Both the position numbers and the translations under genes were made by a program. 64,000 nucleotides of DNA. Origin: Actinobacillus suis ATCC 33415 (GTDB taxonomy: Bacteria > Pseudomonadota > Gammaproteobacteria > Enterobacterales > Pasteurellaceae). Positions 36,417 to 46,059 of the stretch are shown one piece after another. The stretch spans positions 2,126,001-2,190,000 of the forward strand of contig NZ_CP009159.1 in the NCBI RefSeq assembly GCF_000739435.1, read 5' to 3'. Position 1 is the first letter of the stretch. Every line of letters starts with the position of its first letter. Below the pieces are notes generated by a model, which was not told the DNA's origin, did no database searches, and saw only the letters and a list, made by a program, of their open reading frames with translations.

Positions 36417-37583
36417 CTATAAACCTATCGCATAGCGCAATGCTTTTTTCTTGATAGGTGTGATTTTTTCCGCCAGTACCAAGCCTAAATTTCGGGCGAC
36501 TTTTACTGGCAATAACTCGGTTTTGAATGCCTTATAAAAAACATCCATACCGGTTTGCATCAATAAATTATCGGGTTTACGTTTATGTTCATAACGTTTA
36601 AGCACCACTTCATTTGCAAAGTTTTCGCCTTTTTTGACCGCTTGTTCAATCACTTCTAATAATACTTGCACATCTTTAAAACCGAGATTAACCCCTTGTC
36701 CGGCAAGCGGATTAATAGTGTGCGCCGCATCGCCAATCAATACCACGCCGTTTTTGACATAATGTTGAGCGTGTTGGCGAGTCAGCGGAAAACTGGCGGC
36801 ATTGACTACTTCCACTTTGCCTAAACGAGCAGGGAAATGTTGCTGAATTTCAGCAGTGAGTTTTTCTGAAGACAGTTGTTTTAGTTGGGTAATACGTTGC
36901 GGTGCGTCATACCACACGATACAACCGTTGTGATCTGATAGAGGTAAAAATGCACGAGGGCCGCTCGGGAAGAATTGTTGCCATGTGACCGATTGTTGCG
37001 GTAATTCGGTTTTCACCGTGGCAAGTAAACAATGTTGGCGATATTGCCAGCTGGTTAGCCCAATACTCGCCCAGCTACGCACTTGTGAGTTTGCGCCGTC
37101 CGCCGCAATCAGTAGTGGAGCGGTAAATGTTTGCTCATCAACGGTTACCGTCCATAATTGTTCATGATAATTTGCAGAAATTTGCGAAAATCCGACCGCT
37201 TGTCGGCAGTTTGGATACTGGTTTAAGGCTTGCCATAAACCGAGCTGAATCGCATTATTTTCCACCATAAAGCCGAGCTTATCCAAGCCGATTTCCGCTG
37301 CATGAAAGGCAGTATTAAATCCTTCGATTTCCCAAGTTTCCAAACCGTCATACGGGCAAACTCGCATTTGGCTGATTGCCTGCCAAGCGCCCAGTTCTTC
37401 AAGCAGTTTGACCGAGGTAATACTAATAGCGGAAATACGCAAATCATAAGCGGCATTCGTATCAAATGAGGGAAGCGGTTTTTTTTCGATTAATGCGATA
37501 TTTAACCCCTGCTTCGCTAAGCCGAGCGCCGCCGCTGCCCCGACCATACCGCCACCGATAATGATAATATCCTGTGTTTTCAT
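36417..37583 (-). CDS. ubiF: FAD-dependent ubiquinone hydroxylase, UbiF-like
   Basis: 388 residues from ATG 37583 (MKTQDIIIIGGGMVG), preceded by a GGGGGGC ribosome site; ATG 37595 would add four residues. FAD dinucleotide fold at the N-terminus (GGGMVGAAAALGLA), DLRISAIS, then LVIAADGANSQVR-type DG motif and the second FAD motif LIGDAAHTINPLAGQGVNLGF. The RISAIS...PYDGLETWE pattern and WQQFFPSGPRAFLPL favour UbiF (2-polyprenyl-3-methyl-6-methoxy-1,4-benzoquinol hydroxylase) over UbiH or UbiI. Acts at the membrane in ubiquinone synthesis. Confidence 0.78.
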   Translation of the reverse strand: MKTQDIIIIGGGMVGAAAALGLAKQGLNIALIEKKPLPSFDTNAAYDLRISAISITSVKLLEELGAWQAISQMRVCPYDGLETWEIEGFNTAFHAAEIGLDKLGFMVENNAIQLGLWQALNQYPNCRQAVGFSQISANYHEQLWTVTVDEQTFTAPLLIAADGANSQVRSWASIGLTSWQYRQHCLLATVKTELPQQSVTWQQFFPSGPRAFLPLSDHNGCIVWYDAPQRITQLKQLSSEKLTAEIQQHFPARLGKVEVVNAASFPLTRQHAQHYVKNGVVLIGDAAHTINPLAGQGVNLGFKDVQVLLEVIEQAVKKGENFANEVVLKRYEHKRKPDNLLMQTGMDVFYKAFKTELLPVKVARNLGLVLAEKITPIKKKALRYAIGL

Positions 37584-37700
37584 TTTGCCCCCCATTTGCT
37601 GAATATTGATGCTCTATTATAACGTTTTAATCACCGGAACTAACTCAATATTTAGTGCTTTTAGGATTTTTAGCTTGGATTTAATAGAGAGGAAATTTAT

Positions 37701-37722
37701 TTTTGCGATCCTGATCGAGAAA
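37701..37722 (+). promoter_or_regulatory. CRP-S (Sxy-dependent competence) site upstream of comM
   Basis: The core is TGCGA (37704-37708), a 6-bp spacer, then TCGAG (37715-37719), with T-run and A-run flanks. In Pasteurellaceae such sites with TGCGA instead of TGTGA need both CRP and Sxy and mark the competence regulon. Its centre is about 78 bp before the comM start codon. Confidence 0.8.
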
Positions 37723-37788
37723 AGTGATTTTGTTGCTGTGACATAGAACATTTATCTTTTACCCTCCTAACAATTTTTAGGAGGGAAG

Positions 37789-39318
37789 ATGTCTTTAGCC
37801 ATTGTTTATAGCCGTGCATCGATTGGTGTAGAAGCACCGTTGGTAACGATTGAAGTACATTTGAGTAACGGAAAACCGGGGCTAACGATTGTCGGCTTAC
37901 CGGAAACCACGGTAAAAGAGGCGGGCGATCGGGTGCGTAGTGCATTAATGAATGCCAACTTTATGTATCCTCCGCAACGGATCACGATTAACCTCGCACC
38001 GGCGGATCTACCTAAAGAAGGTGGGCGTTTTGATCTACCGATTGCGATTGGGATCTTAGCCGCTTCAGGTCAGATGGATTCGGATCGCTTAAAACAGTTT
38101 GAGTTTTTAGGAGAATTGGCTTTAACCGGTACATTACGAGGCGTTCACGGCGTGATTCCGGCGGTAATTTCCGCCGAAAAAGCCAAACGACAGATGATTA
38201 TTGCCCGCCCGAATGTGAATGAGGCGTCGTTAGTGTCGAATGCCGAAACCTATTTTGCCAGTTCCTTATTACAGGTGGTCAATTTTATGAATAAGCGGGA
38301 TAGCCTGCCGATTGCTCAGCAGATTCCGCAAAAAACACAAGAAATTCAACCGCTTGTAAAACGTGATTTAACCGATATTATCGGGCAACAGCATGCTAAA
38401 CGAGCGTTGATGATTGCGGCTGCCGGACAACATAATTTACTTTTCCTTGGCCCTCCCGGTACCGGTAAAACAATGCTCGCCAGCCGTTTAGCGGATCTGT
38501 TGCCGGCAATGAGTGATGATGAAGCGATTGAAACCGCTTCGGTCACCAGTTTGGTACAAAACGAATTGAATTTTCACAACTGGAAAGAGCGCCCGTTTCG
38601 AGCACCACATCACAGTGCATCTATGGTGGCGTTGGTGGGTGGCGGTTCTATTCCTAAACCGGGTGAAATCAGTTTGGCGCACAATGGTGTTCTTTTTTTA
38701 GACGAATTGCCTGAGTTTGAACGCAAAGTGCTGGACGCATTACGTCAGCCGTTGGAAGCCGGTGAGATTATTATTTCTAGAGCGAATGCTAAGGTACAAT
38801 TCCCCGCCAGTTTTCAATTAATTGCAGCAATGAATCCCAGTCCAACAGGACATTATCAAGGCACGCACAATCGTACTTCTCCGCAACAAGTGATGCGTTA
38901 TTTAAATCGTTTATCCGGCCCGTTTTTAGACCGTTTCGATCTCTCGATTGAAGTCCCTTTATTACCAAAAGGCGCATTACAAAGTAGTGATAACCGGGGG
39001 GAAACCACCGAGCAAGTACGCAAGCGGGTATTTTTGGCAAGAGAATTACAAATGGCGAGAGCCGGCAAAATTAATGCCAAATTAACCACCAAAGAAATCG
39101 AACGTGATTGTCGCCTTGCAGAAAAAGACGCGCTATTTCTAGAAAATGCACTGACAAAATTAGGACTTTCAGTGCGTGCTTATCATCGGATTTTAAAAGT
39201 TTCCCGCACAATTGCCGATTTAGCTAACGAACCGAATATTCAACAAATCCATCTTGCCGAAGCACTAGGCTATAGGGCAATGGATCGGCTTTTACAGAGG
39301 TTGCAAGGTGAAAATTAG
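37789..39318 (+). CDS. comM: ComM, YifB-family AAA+ (Mg-chelatase-like) branch-migration helicase
   Basis: 509 residues. N-terminal Lon-like domain (SLAIVYSRASIGVEAPLVTIEVHLSNG; GLPETTVKEAGDRVRSAL), then the AAA+ core with Walker A GPPGTGKTM, Walker B VLFLDELPEF and the sensor region AAMNPSPTG, then a C-terminal domain (RAYHRILKVSRTIADL). Known role: helps integrate donor DNA during natural transformation by driving branch migration. A strong Shine-Dalgarno (AGGAGG) precedes the ATG, and a CRP-S site lies upstream, placing it in the competence regulon. Confidence 0.95.
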   Translation: MSLAIVYSRASIGVEAPLVTIEVHLSNGKPGLTIVGLPETTVKEAGDRVRSALMNANFMYPPQRITINLAPADLPKEGGRFDLPIAIGILAASGQMDSDRLKQFEFLGELALTGTLRGVHGVIPAVISAEKAKRQMIIARPNVNEASLVSNAETYFASSLLQVVNFMNKRDSLPIAQQIPQKTQEIQPLVKRDLTDIIGQQHAKRALMIAAAGQHNLLFLGPPGTGKTMLASRLADLLPAMSDDEAIETASVTSLVQNELNFHNWKERPFRAPHHSASMVALVGGGSIPKPGEISLAHNGVLFLDELPEFERKVLDALRQPLEAGEIIISRANAKVQFPASFQLIAAMNPSPTGHYQGTHNRTSPQQVMRYLNRLSGPFLDRFDLSIEVPLLPKGALQSSDNRGETTEQVRKRVFLARELQMARAGKINAKLTTKEIERDCRLAEKDALFLENALTKLGLSVRAYHRILKVSRTIADLANEPNIQQIHLAEALGYRAMDRLLQRLQGEN

Positions 39319-39331
39319 CTTCGTGTTTTAG

Positions 39332-40096
39332 TTACATTAATTGAGCTAAGAGGTTTTCCACAAATACTTGCGGTTGTTCGAAATGAGCGTTATGTCCCGC
39401 CTGTGAAATCACTCGGTAAGTGAGTTGGTTTTGCTCTGCCATATTTCGAAATTTTTGATCGTACTCGCCGATAAAAAATGTGATTGGTGGCGTGGTGGCT
39501 TGTTGTAAGTGTTGGGCGTAAGAAGGCTGTTTTGCCAAGCTAGTTGCTTCAAGCATCGTGGCGATGGCTAAGCTGCTGTTGTTTTGTCTTTTTTTGATTA
39601 AATTTGACCGCTTGTTTTGGTCTAAATTGGCAAAAACGGCTTGTTGGTACCAATCATTTAATACTTCCACCATCGGCTCGTGGCGGAAACGTTCTGCCCA
39701 TTGATGATCGTTTTGCCAACGTGCTTGGCGTTCCGTATCAGTCACTAAGCCGATATTCGCCCCTTCAAGAATCGTATGTTTTAGCTGAGGATTATTGGCA
39801 TTAAGTGCATAGTCCAACGCTAAACGCCCACCTAACGAATAGCCGACCAAATAAAAAGGCTGATTACCGATATAATGCAAAATAGTTTGATGAATGAGTT
39901 CTCTGGCGTGAGTAAAGCCGTGGCAGGCGATATGTTCGCTTGCGCCGTGTAAGGGGAGATCAATGGTAAGCGGTCGAATTTTTGGAAAATTTTGCAAGCG
40001 GTCTAACACCGCTTGCCAATCTTGTTGTGAACCGAGTAAACCGTGTAGAAAAACCACCGGAATACCCGTTTCACTATGCCATGTTGCGTGGAGCAT
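39332..40096 (-). CDS. menH: 2-succinyl-6-hydroxy-2,4-cyclohexadiene-1-carboxylate synthase (MenH)
   Basis: 254 residues. Alpha/beta hydrolase with the oxyanion region FLHGLLGSQQDW, the nucleophile Ser in LVGYSLGGRLAL and the catalytic His in SQAGHNAHFEQP. It acts after MenD in menaquinone synthesis, removing pyruvate from SEPHCHC. Its start overlaps the menD stop by one base (TAATG on the minus strand), so the two are translationally coupled. Confidence 0.92.
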   Translation of the reverse strand: MLHATWHSETGIPVVFLHGLLGSQQDWQAVLDRLQNFPKIRPLTIDLPLHGASEHIACHGFTHARELIHQTILHYIGNQPFYLVGYSLGGRLALDYALNANNPQLKHTILEGANIGLVTDTERQARWQNDHQWAERFRHEPMVEVLNDWYQQAVFANLDQNKRSNLIKKRQNNSSLAIATMLEATSLAKQPSYAQHLQQATTPPITFFIGEYDQKFRNMAEQNQLTYRVISQAGHNAHFEQPQVFVENLLAQLM

Positions 40097-41802
40097 TAGG
40101 CAATTTCCGCTTGTGAGATTTGTTTGATTAATGACTTATAAAGGTTGCTACCGTCTTGATCATTCACTTTAATTTCAACGATAGTCACGCCTTTACGTCC
40201 GTAAGCGAGTTTCAATTTGGCTTTCAGATCTGCCCAAGTGAACGGGCGGATATACTCAATGCCAAACATGGTTGCAATTGATGCAAATTCATAGTTGTGT
40301 GATAAGCGGTAGAATTGTTCTTTCGCTCTTGCTTCTACCGGTAACATATCGAAAATCGCACCGCCGCTATTGTTAATCACAAACAAAATGCAAGGGTGAT
40401 TAATTTTGTTAAGTAAGGCGATAGAGTTCAAATCGTGTAATGCGGAAATATCTCCAAGCACACCGACAGTCGGCTGACCGCTACCTTTTGCTACACCCGC
40501 CATGGTTGCGATTAAACCGTCAATACCGCTTGCGCCACGGTTGGTATAAACCGGATAACCTTCCGGTAATTTGCATAGCGCATCGACTAAGCGCACGAAG
40601 AGACTGTTACCGATAAATAAATTACCGTTAGTTGCCAATACTTCTTCGATATGATGTGCTAATGAAGCTTCGTTTAGGCTGCCACCGACTTGTTGCTCAA
40701 TAAAACCGGCACAGAATTGTGAAAGTGCCAGCGGTTCTAATAACCACGGTTTTTGGCGAAGCGGCGGATGTACGCGTAAAAAGTGGTGCGCTTTTGCTAC
40801 AAAGCGGGTTTGATGATGCGCAAACGGATTGAGGTAATTGCTGTATTCATCCACTTGCCAAAACTCGCCTTTAAATTCTTCAAGGAATTTATTCACTCTT
40901 TTACTCACGATTTGGCTACCGAATTGAATCACGATATCCGCTTGTAACAAGCGCTGGTGAACCGTATTGTTCGACAACCAAATATCTGCATACGGTAAGC
41001 TTGCATCTACGCAAGATTGTACATCGGTAAGTAAGCACCAGCCGAGCGTTTCTGCCCAAGCTTTAATGCCGATGCCTTGCTCAACCGGTAATTTACCGAC
41101 CACAATTACACCACGTTTGGTACGCCAGTAATCCCAATTCTCGTGCATTGACACTTCGCTTTGAATCGTTTGGCTGTTAATCCATTTCGTTTGTGAATTG
41201 ATTAACCAACTTTGAATCGGTTTTAACCACGGGTGTGTGCTAATTGCATTTTCGTCCGCTTCATATAACGGCTCGGCAAACGGCGCATTGATATGTACCA
41301 CACCACCTTGTTGGCTTTGCGTGACACAGGCTTGCTCGATAGTTGCGACTAACCAGCTTGCGTTATAGTGCTCCGCCGGTTTCGGTAAATTAACGCTCGC
41401 AACCGGATAATTAGCAAAAATCCCTTGTTGTGGAATCGCTTGATTTGCACCGCAGCCGATTAATTCCGGTGGGCGATCAGCAGACAGTACGATCAATTTA
41501 TGATGAGTAAGACTGGCTTCGATAACTGCCGGATAAAGATTTGCGACAGCAGTACCTGAAGTCACAATAATCGCTACCGGATCATTGGTCGCTTTGGCAA
41601 TACCTAAAGCAAAAAAGCCTAATCCACGCTCATCAAAATGGCTATGGCATTGCGCTTGTTGGTCTTGTTGCAACTGAAGCGCTTCGAGTGTTAAAGGTGT
41701 TGAACGTGAACCCGGTGCGATACAGAAGTGTTTCACGCCATAACGTAATAAGGCATTCACAATTACTTTTGCCCAAGAGCGGTTAAAGGTGCTGACTGTC
41801 AT
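40096..41802 (-). CDS. menD: 2-succinyl-5-enolpyruvyl-6-hydroxy-3-cyclohexene-1-carboxylate synthase (MenD)
   Basis: 568 residues, thiamine-diphosphate enzyme. N-terminal PYR domain with HFCIAPGSRSTPLTLEAL and HFDERGLGFFALG (catalytic Glu region), and the C-terminal PP domain with GVLGDISALHDLNSIALL, the ThDP-binding GDX-N motif. It joins isochorismate and 2-oxoglutarate in the first committed step of menaquinone synthesis. First gene of a menD-menH unit. Confidence 0.97.
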   Translation of the reverse strand: MTVSTFNRSWAKVIVNALLRYGVKHFCIAPGSRSTPLTLEALQLQQDQQAQCHSHFDERGLGFFALGIAKATNDPVAIIVTSGTAVANLYPAVIEASLTHHKLIVLSADRPPELIGCGANQAIPQQGIFANYPVASVNLPKPAEHYNASWLVATIEQACVTQSQQGGVVHINAPFAEPLYEADENAISTHPWLKPIQSWLINSQTKWINSQTIQSEVSMHENWDYWRTKRGVIVVGKLPVEQGIGIKAWAETLGWCLLTDVQSCVDASLPYADIWLSNNTVHQRLLQADIVIQFGSQIVSKRVNKFLEEFKGEFWQVDEYSNYLNPFAHHQTRFVAKAHHFLRVHPPLRQKPWLLEPLALSQFCAGFIEQQVGGSLNEASLAHHIEEVLATNGNLFIGNSLFVRLVDALCKLPEGYPVYTNRGASGIDGLIATMAGVAKGSGQPTVGVLGDISALHDLNSIALLNKINHPCILFVINNSGGAIFDMLPVEARAKEQFYRLSHNYEFASIATMFGIEYIRPFTWADLKAKLKLAYGRKGVTIVEIKVNDQDGSNLYKSLIKQISQAEIA

Positions 41803-41948
41803 ATCTCTTCTCTGTTCTTAATAACTGGTTGAATTTTCACTAAATAGCAAGATTGTAGCAAAATCTGTAAAAAATAGGTGGAAAATTACCGCTTATATAT
41901 ACATTTTATTCCTTTAATTTCATTGTTTTTTGATGTTTTTCCAAGAAT

Positions 41949-41970
41949 TAATGAGATGTAGTTCACATAT
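41949..41970 (+). promoter_or_regulatory. CRP binding site of the sialic acid operon
   Basis: TGAGA (41952-41956), a 6-bp spacer, then TCACA (41963-41967); only one core base differs from TGTGA-N6-TCACA. The centre is about 60 bp upstream of the start predicted from the TATAAT at 42007, a class I activator position. Confidence 0.75.
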
Positions 41971-42006
41971 TTCTATTTTACTAAATGAAAATTACTCCAT
42001 TATGGA

Positions 42007-42012
42007 TATAAT
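42007..42012 (+). promoter_or_regulatory. -10 element of the nan operon
   Basis: A perfect TATAAT with no good -35 hexamer, as expected for a CRP-dependent promoter. It also shows that the ATG at 42015 cannot be the start of the first gene. Confidence 0.6.
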
Positions 42013-42053
42013 AAATGGTGTATTTATTCATAAAGTTTATGAGGTTTGGAGAA

Positions 42054-42647
42054 ATGTTGTCAGATGAGGATATTGTTCGGCGTTATCTCGCAAAAAATAC
42101 GGAGTTTAAACGTATTGCGGACATCAGTTTGCTTGGTCATTCTTTATTTGATATGTGGAGTGATTGGCAACATGAACTGACGCTTAATGGTTTGTCGGTG
42201 GCAAATTTAGGCATTTCCGGTGTGAGTACCCGCCAATACTTGGATGTGATTGCGAAACCGCAACGCATTACTTCATTAGGGCAAAAGGTTTTTCTCTTCT
42301 TAGGCGTGAATGATATTGTGAAAGAGCCTGACTATTCTCCTACCCAAGTCATGTATTGGTTATTGCAAATTATTCAGCAAATTCAACCGCTTGCAATGCC
42401 AAATACCCGTTATTTCTTGCTGGAAGCCACGCCTGTTCGTCATATTCATACGGTCACGAACCGCCAAATTCAGCAGCTTAATGCCTATCTCAGCGAACAT
42501 TGTCCGGCAAATCTTACTTTTATTAAAACCTTTGACGCATTTGCGGATTCAGAGGGAAACCTTAATGCGGCATTCACAACGGACGGTTTGCACTTCAATT
42601 TACAGGGCTATGCGATCTTACGCCGCTTATTAGAAGCTTATGTGTAA
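42054..42647 (+). CDS. SGNH/GDSL-family hydrolase, candidate sialate O-acetylesterase
   Basis: 197 residues from ATG 42054, which has GGAGA five bases upstream and lies after the predicted transcription start; an earlier ATG at 42015 would fall on the promoter. SGNH blocks: Ser in ISLLGHSLFD (block I with GHS in place of GDS), Gly in NLGISG, Asn in FLGVNDI and the Asp-His pair in TTDGLHFNLQGY. No signal peptide, so cytoplasmic. As first gene of a nan operon it may deacetylate O-acetylated sialic acid or ManNAc; that is inferred from context only. Confidence 0.75.
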   Translation: MLSDEDIVRRYLAKNTEFKRIADISLLGHSLFDMWSDWQHELTLNGLSVANLGISGVSTRQYLDVIAKPQRITSLGQKVFLFLGVNDIVKEPDYSPTQVMYWLLQIIQQIQPLAMPNTRYFLLEATPVRHIHTVTNRQIQQLNAYLSEHCPANLTFIKTFDAFADSEGNLNAAFTTDGLHFNLQGYAILRRLLEAYV

Positions 42648-42684
42648 TGTGTGTTGGAAAGCATAACAGACTCAAGGAGTTTAT

Positions 42685-43374
42685 ATGTCAAAGTTATCTC
42701 GTACGGAAATATTAAATACGATTCGAAACGGTTTAATCGCCTCGTGTCAGCCGGTTGATGACGGCCCGATGGATAGGCCGGGCATTGTCGCCGCAATGGC
42801 GCAAGCTTCGATTATCGGGGGAGCGGTAGGGTTACGTATTGAAGGGGTAGATAATTTAAAGGCAACGCGTCCGACTGTGACAGCGCCGATCATTGCGATT
42901 GTAAAACGTGATTTACCGGATAGCCCGATACGCATTACGCCGTTTTTACAAGATATTGAAGATTTAGCGGCAGCCGGTGCAGATATTATTGCGGTGGACG
43001 GTACGGATCGGGTGCGACCGGTCACGATTGAAGCGGCGTTGAAACGGATTCACGAGCTAGGCTGTTTGGCAATGGCGGACTGTTCGACCTTGGCAGAAGG
43101 GCTATATTGCCAACAACTCGGTTTTGATATTGTCGGTAGCACAATGTCGGGTTATACCGGCGGGGAAGTACCGAATGAACCAGATTATCAGTTAGTTAAA
43201 GACTTAAAAGCGGCAGGTTGTTTTGTGATGGCGGAAGGGCGTTATAACTCCCCGCAACTGGCAAAAACCGCGATTGAAATCGGTGCAGATTGCGTCACGG
43301 TCGGTTCGGCGTTAACTCGTTTAGAACATATTGTCGGCTGGTTTGCCGATGCAATCAAAACGGTGAAAGCTTAG
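42685..43374 (+). CDS. nanE: N-acetylmannosamine-6-phosphate 2-epimerase
   Basis: 229 residues. TIM-barrel NanE with [23 protein letters not shown] near the N-terminus, [16 protein letters not shown] in the middle and [17 protein letters not shown] (phosphate site) near the end. Converts ManNAc-6-P to GlcNAc-6-P. Shine-Dalgarno AAGGAG. Third step of sialic acid use after NanA and NanK. Confidence 0.96.
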   Translation: MSKLSRTEILNTIRNGLIASCQPVDDGPMDRPGIVAAMAQASIIGGAVGLRIEGVDNLKATRPTVTAPIIAIVKRDLPDSPIRITPFLQDIEDLAAAGADIIAVDGTDRVRPVTIEAALKRIHELGCLAMADCSTLAEGLYCQQLGFDIVGSTMSGYTGGEVPNEPDYQLVKDLKAAGCFVMAEGRYNSPQLAKTAIEIGADCVTVGSALTRLEHIVGWFADAIKTVKA

Positions 43375-43383
43375 GAGGCGTTT

Positions 43384-44256
43384 ATGCGTTGTTTAGCATT
43401 AGATATTGGCGGTACTAAGATTGCTTCAGCGTTAGTCGAAAACGGCGTGATTTCCCAACGCCGACAAATCAGTACGCCACAACAAGATGCGGTGGAAGCG
43501 ATGCACCATACTTTGGCGAACATTTTGCAACAGTACCAAGGACAGTTTGATGCAGTTTCAGTAGCTTCGACCGGTATTATCAATAACGGCGTTTTAACCG
43601 CATTAAACCCGAAGAATTTAGGCGGGTTGGCTTTCTTTCCGTTGCAAGAAAGTATTGCACGTCATACTGACAAACCGATTTTCTTACTCAATGACGTGCA
43701 AGCGGCGGCTTGTGCCGAATATCAACATCAAGATAAACAAGCGGTCGAAAATTTCGTATTTATTACCGTTTCAACCGGGGTTGGCGGCGGCATTATCCAA
43801 AACGGCAAATTGCTAACCCAACCGAATGGCGTAGCAGGGCATATCGGGCATACTTTAGCGGATCCTAACGGGCCAATCTGTGGCTGTGGTCGCCGAGGGT
43901 GTGTGGAAGCGATTGCTTCCGGGCGAGCTATCGAAGCGGTTTCAAGCCAATGGGCGCAACCTTGTACACCGAAACAAGTGTTTGAGCAATTCCGAGCGGG
44001 CAAAGTACAAGCGGTCGAATTAGTCGAAAAATCTGCAAAAGCCATTGCCAATTTAGTGGCGGATTTAACCATCGGTTTAGATACGCAAAAGGTCGTGATC
44101 GGTGGCAGTGTCGGCTTGGCAGAAGGCTATTTACCGCTTGTACGACAATATTTAGTCGAAATGCCGCATTTCTATCATTGTGAATTGGAAGCAGCGAAAT
44201 ATGGCGGCGATGCCGGTTTAATCGGTGCGGCAGCATGGGCGGAACAACATTTTTAA
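43384..44256 (+). CDS. nanK: N-acetylmannosamine kinase
   Basis: 290 residues, ROK family. ATP-binding LALDIGGTKIASALVE at the N-terminus, VSTGVGGGIIQNG, the GHIGHTLADPNG motif and the zinc-site cysteines in CGCGRRGCVEA. Phosphorylates ManNAc made by NanA. Its ATG lies 9 bp after the nanE stop, with GGAGG overlapping that stop. Confidence 0.95.
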   Translation: MRCLALDIGGTKIASALVENGVISQRRQISTPQQDAVEAMHHTLANILQQYQGQFDAVSVASTGIINNGVLTALNPKNLGGLAFFPLQESIARHTDKPIFLLNDVQAAACAEYQHQDKQAVENFVFITVSTGVGGGIIQNGKLLTQPNGVAGHIGHTLADPNGPICGCGRRGCVEAIASGRAIEAVSSQWAQPCTPKQVFEQFRAGKVQAVELVEKSAKAIANLVADLTIGLDTQKVVIGGSVGLAEGYLPLVRQYLVEMPHFYHCELEAAKYGGDAGLIGAAAWAEQHF

Positions 44257-44278
44257 TTGAATTGATAAGGAACATAAT

Positions 44279-45157
44279 ATGAAAAATTTAACCGGTATTT
44301 TTAGTGCATTGCTCGTGGCATTCAACGAGGACGGCTCAATTAATGAAAAAGGCTTACGCCAGATCATTCGTCATAATATCGACGAAATGAAAGTGGACGG
44401 TTTATATGTCGGCGGTTCAACCGGCGAAAACTTTATGCTTTCCACCGCAGAGAAAAAAGAAATTTTCCGTATCGCAAAAGACGAAGCGAAAGATCAAATT
44501 GCGCTGATTGCTCAAGTAGGTAGCGTGAATTTACAAGAAGCGGTCGAATTAGGGAAATATGCAACCGAATTAGGCTATGACAGTTTATCGGCGGTGACAC
44601 CGTTCTATTACAAATTCAGCTTTGCCGAAATTAAACATTATTACGACACCATTATTGCAGAAACCGGCAACAATATGATCGTCTATTCGATTCCATTCTT
44701 AACTGGTGTGAATATCGGTGTAGAGCAGTTCGGCGAATTGTATAAAAATCCGAAAATTTTAGGGGTGAAATTTACCGCGGGCGATTTTTATTTATTAGAA
44801 CGCTTGAAAAAAGCCTATCCGAACCATTTAATTTGGGCGGGTTTTGATGAAATGATGTTACCGGCGGTAGCACTAGGTGTGGACGGCGCAATCGGTTCGA
44901 CCTTCAACGTGAACGCCCCGCGCGCTCGTCAAATTTTTGAATTGACCAAACAAGGTAAATTGGCGGAAGCGTTAGCGGTACAACACGTTACCAATGATTT
45001 GATTGAAGGCATTTTAGCGAACGGTTTATATCTCACCATTAAAGAATTACTTAAATTACAAGGTGTAGAAGCCGGTTATTGCCGTGAGCCGATGACCGCC
45101 AAAGCAACCGATAAACAACTTGAAGTGGCAAAAGCGCTTTATGCAAAATTTTTATAA
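44279..45157 (+). CDS. nanA: N-acetylneuraminate lyase
   Basis: 292 residues, DapA-like TIM barrel. GGSTGENFMLS binds the carboxylate, Tyr in MIVYSIPFLTG and the Schiff-base Lys in GVKFTAGD are the catalytic pair. Splits Neu5Ac to ManNAc and pyruvate. Cytoplasmic; the transporter that supplies sialic acid is not in this window. Confidence 0.97.
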   Translation: MKNLTGIFSALLVAFNEDGSINEKGLRQIIRHNIDEMKVDGLYVGGSTGENFMLSTAEKKEIFRIAKDEAKDQIALIAQVGSVNLQEAVELGKYATELGYDSLSAVTPFYYKFSFAEIKHYYDTIIAETGNNMIVYSIPFLTGVNIGVEQFGELYKNPKILGVKFTAGDFYLLERLKKAYPNHLIWAGFDEMMLPAVALGVDGAIGSTFNVNAPRARQIFELTKQGKLAEALAVQHVTNDLIEGILANGLYLTIKELLKLQGVEAGYCREPMTAKATDKQLEVAKALYAKFL

Positions 45158-45204
45158 AATTTGACCGCTTGTCATATATATAACAACAATAATTAGGAAA
45201 TATT

Positions 45205-46008
45205 ATGCGTCTTATCCCATTACAAACCAGTGAGCAAGTAAGCCTTTGGGCTGCTCGTCATATTGTTGAACGAATCAATCAATTTCAACCGACGGCTGAT
45301 CGTCCTTTTGTGTTAGGTTTACCGACCGGCGGTACGCCGCTACAAACCTATCAGGAATTGATTCGTTTATACCAAGCCGGCGAAGTGAGCTTTCAGCATG
45401 TGGTTACGTTTAATATGGACGAATATGTAGGCTTACCTAAGGAACACCCGCAGAGTTACCATACCTTTATGCACCGTAACTTCTTTGATCACATCGATAT
45501 CCAGCCGCAAAATATCAATATTTTGAACGGCAATACCGAGGATCATGATGAGGAATGTCGCCGTTATGAAGAGAAAATTCAGTCGTACGGCAAAATTCAC
45601 CTGTTTATGGGCGGCGTCGGTGTGGACGGTCATATCGCCTTTAACGAACCGGCTTCTTCTTTGCGTTCACGTACTCGGATTAAAACTCTTACTGAAGATA
45701 CTTTGATTGCGAATTCCCGCTTTTTTGATAATGATGTCACTAAAGTACCGAAATATGCGTTAACCATCGGTGTGGCGACATTACTTGATGCGGAAGAAGT
45801 GATGTTACTGATTACCGGCCACAATAAAGCGTTGGCATTACAGGCTTGTGTTGAAGGTGCGGTAAATCATATGTGGACGGTCAGTGCTTTGCAACTGCAT
45901 GAACGAGGGATTGTGGTGTGTGACGAACCGGCAACCCAAGAACTCAAAGTTAAAACCGTGAAATATTTCACCCAATTAGAAGCCAATGCAATTCAAAGCG
46001 TGTTGTAA
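45205..46008 (+). CDS. nagB: Glucosamine-6-phosphate deaminase
   Basis: 267 residues. [15 protein letters not shown] (phosphate loop), [10 protein letters not shown] with the catalytic Asp, the [18 protein letters not shown] motif and later TLLDAEEV. Converts GlcN-6-P to fructose-6-P and ammonia. Follows nanA after a 47-bp gap containing one Apl-type uptake sequence. Confidence 0.97.
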   Translation: MRLIPLQTSEQVSLWAARHIVERINQFQPTADRPFVLGLPTGGTPLQTYQELIRLYQAGEVSFQHVVTFNMDEYVGLPKEHPQSYHTFMHRNFFDHIDIQPQNINILNGNTEDHDEECRRYEEKIQSYGKIHLFMGGVGVDGHIAFNEPASSLRSRTRIKTLTEDTLIANSRFFDNDVTKVPKYALTIGVATLLDAEEVMLLITGHNKALALQACVEGAVNHMWTVSALQLHERGIVVCDEPATQELKVKTVKYFTQLEANAIQSVL

Positions 46009-46014
46009 GTTTTA

Positions 46015-46043
46015 AGGTCTGTTACACTATTAACAGACCTTTT
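46015..46043 (+). terminator. Terminator-like hairpin between nagB and nagA
   Basis: AGGTCTGTTA (46015-46024) and TAACAGACCT (46031-46040) form a perfect 10-bp stem with a 6-base loop, then T-tract. It begins 7 bp after the nagB stop, in a gap where the operon would be expected to continue. Confidence 0.75.
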
Positions 46044-46059
46044 CCTTTGGAGAACAAGA

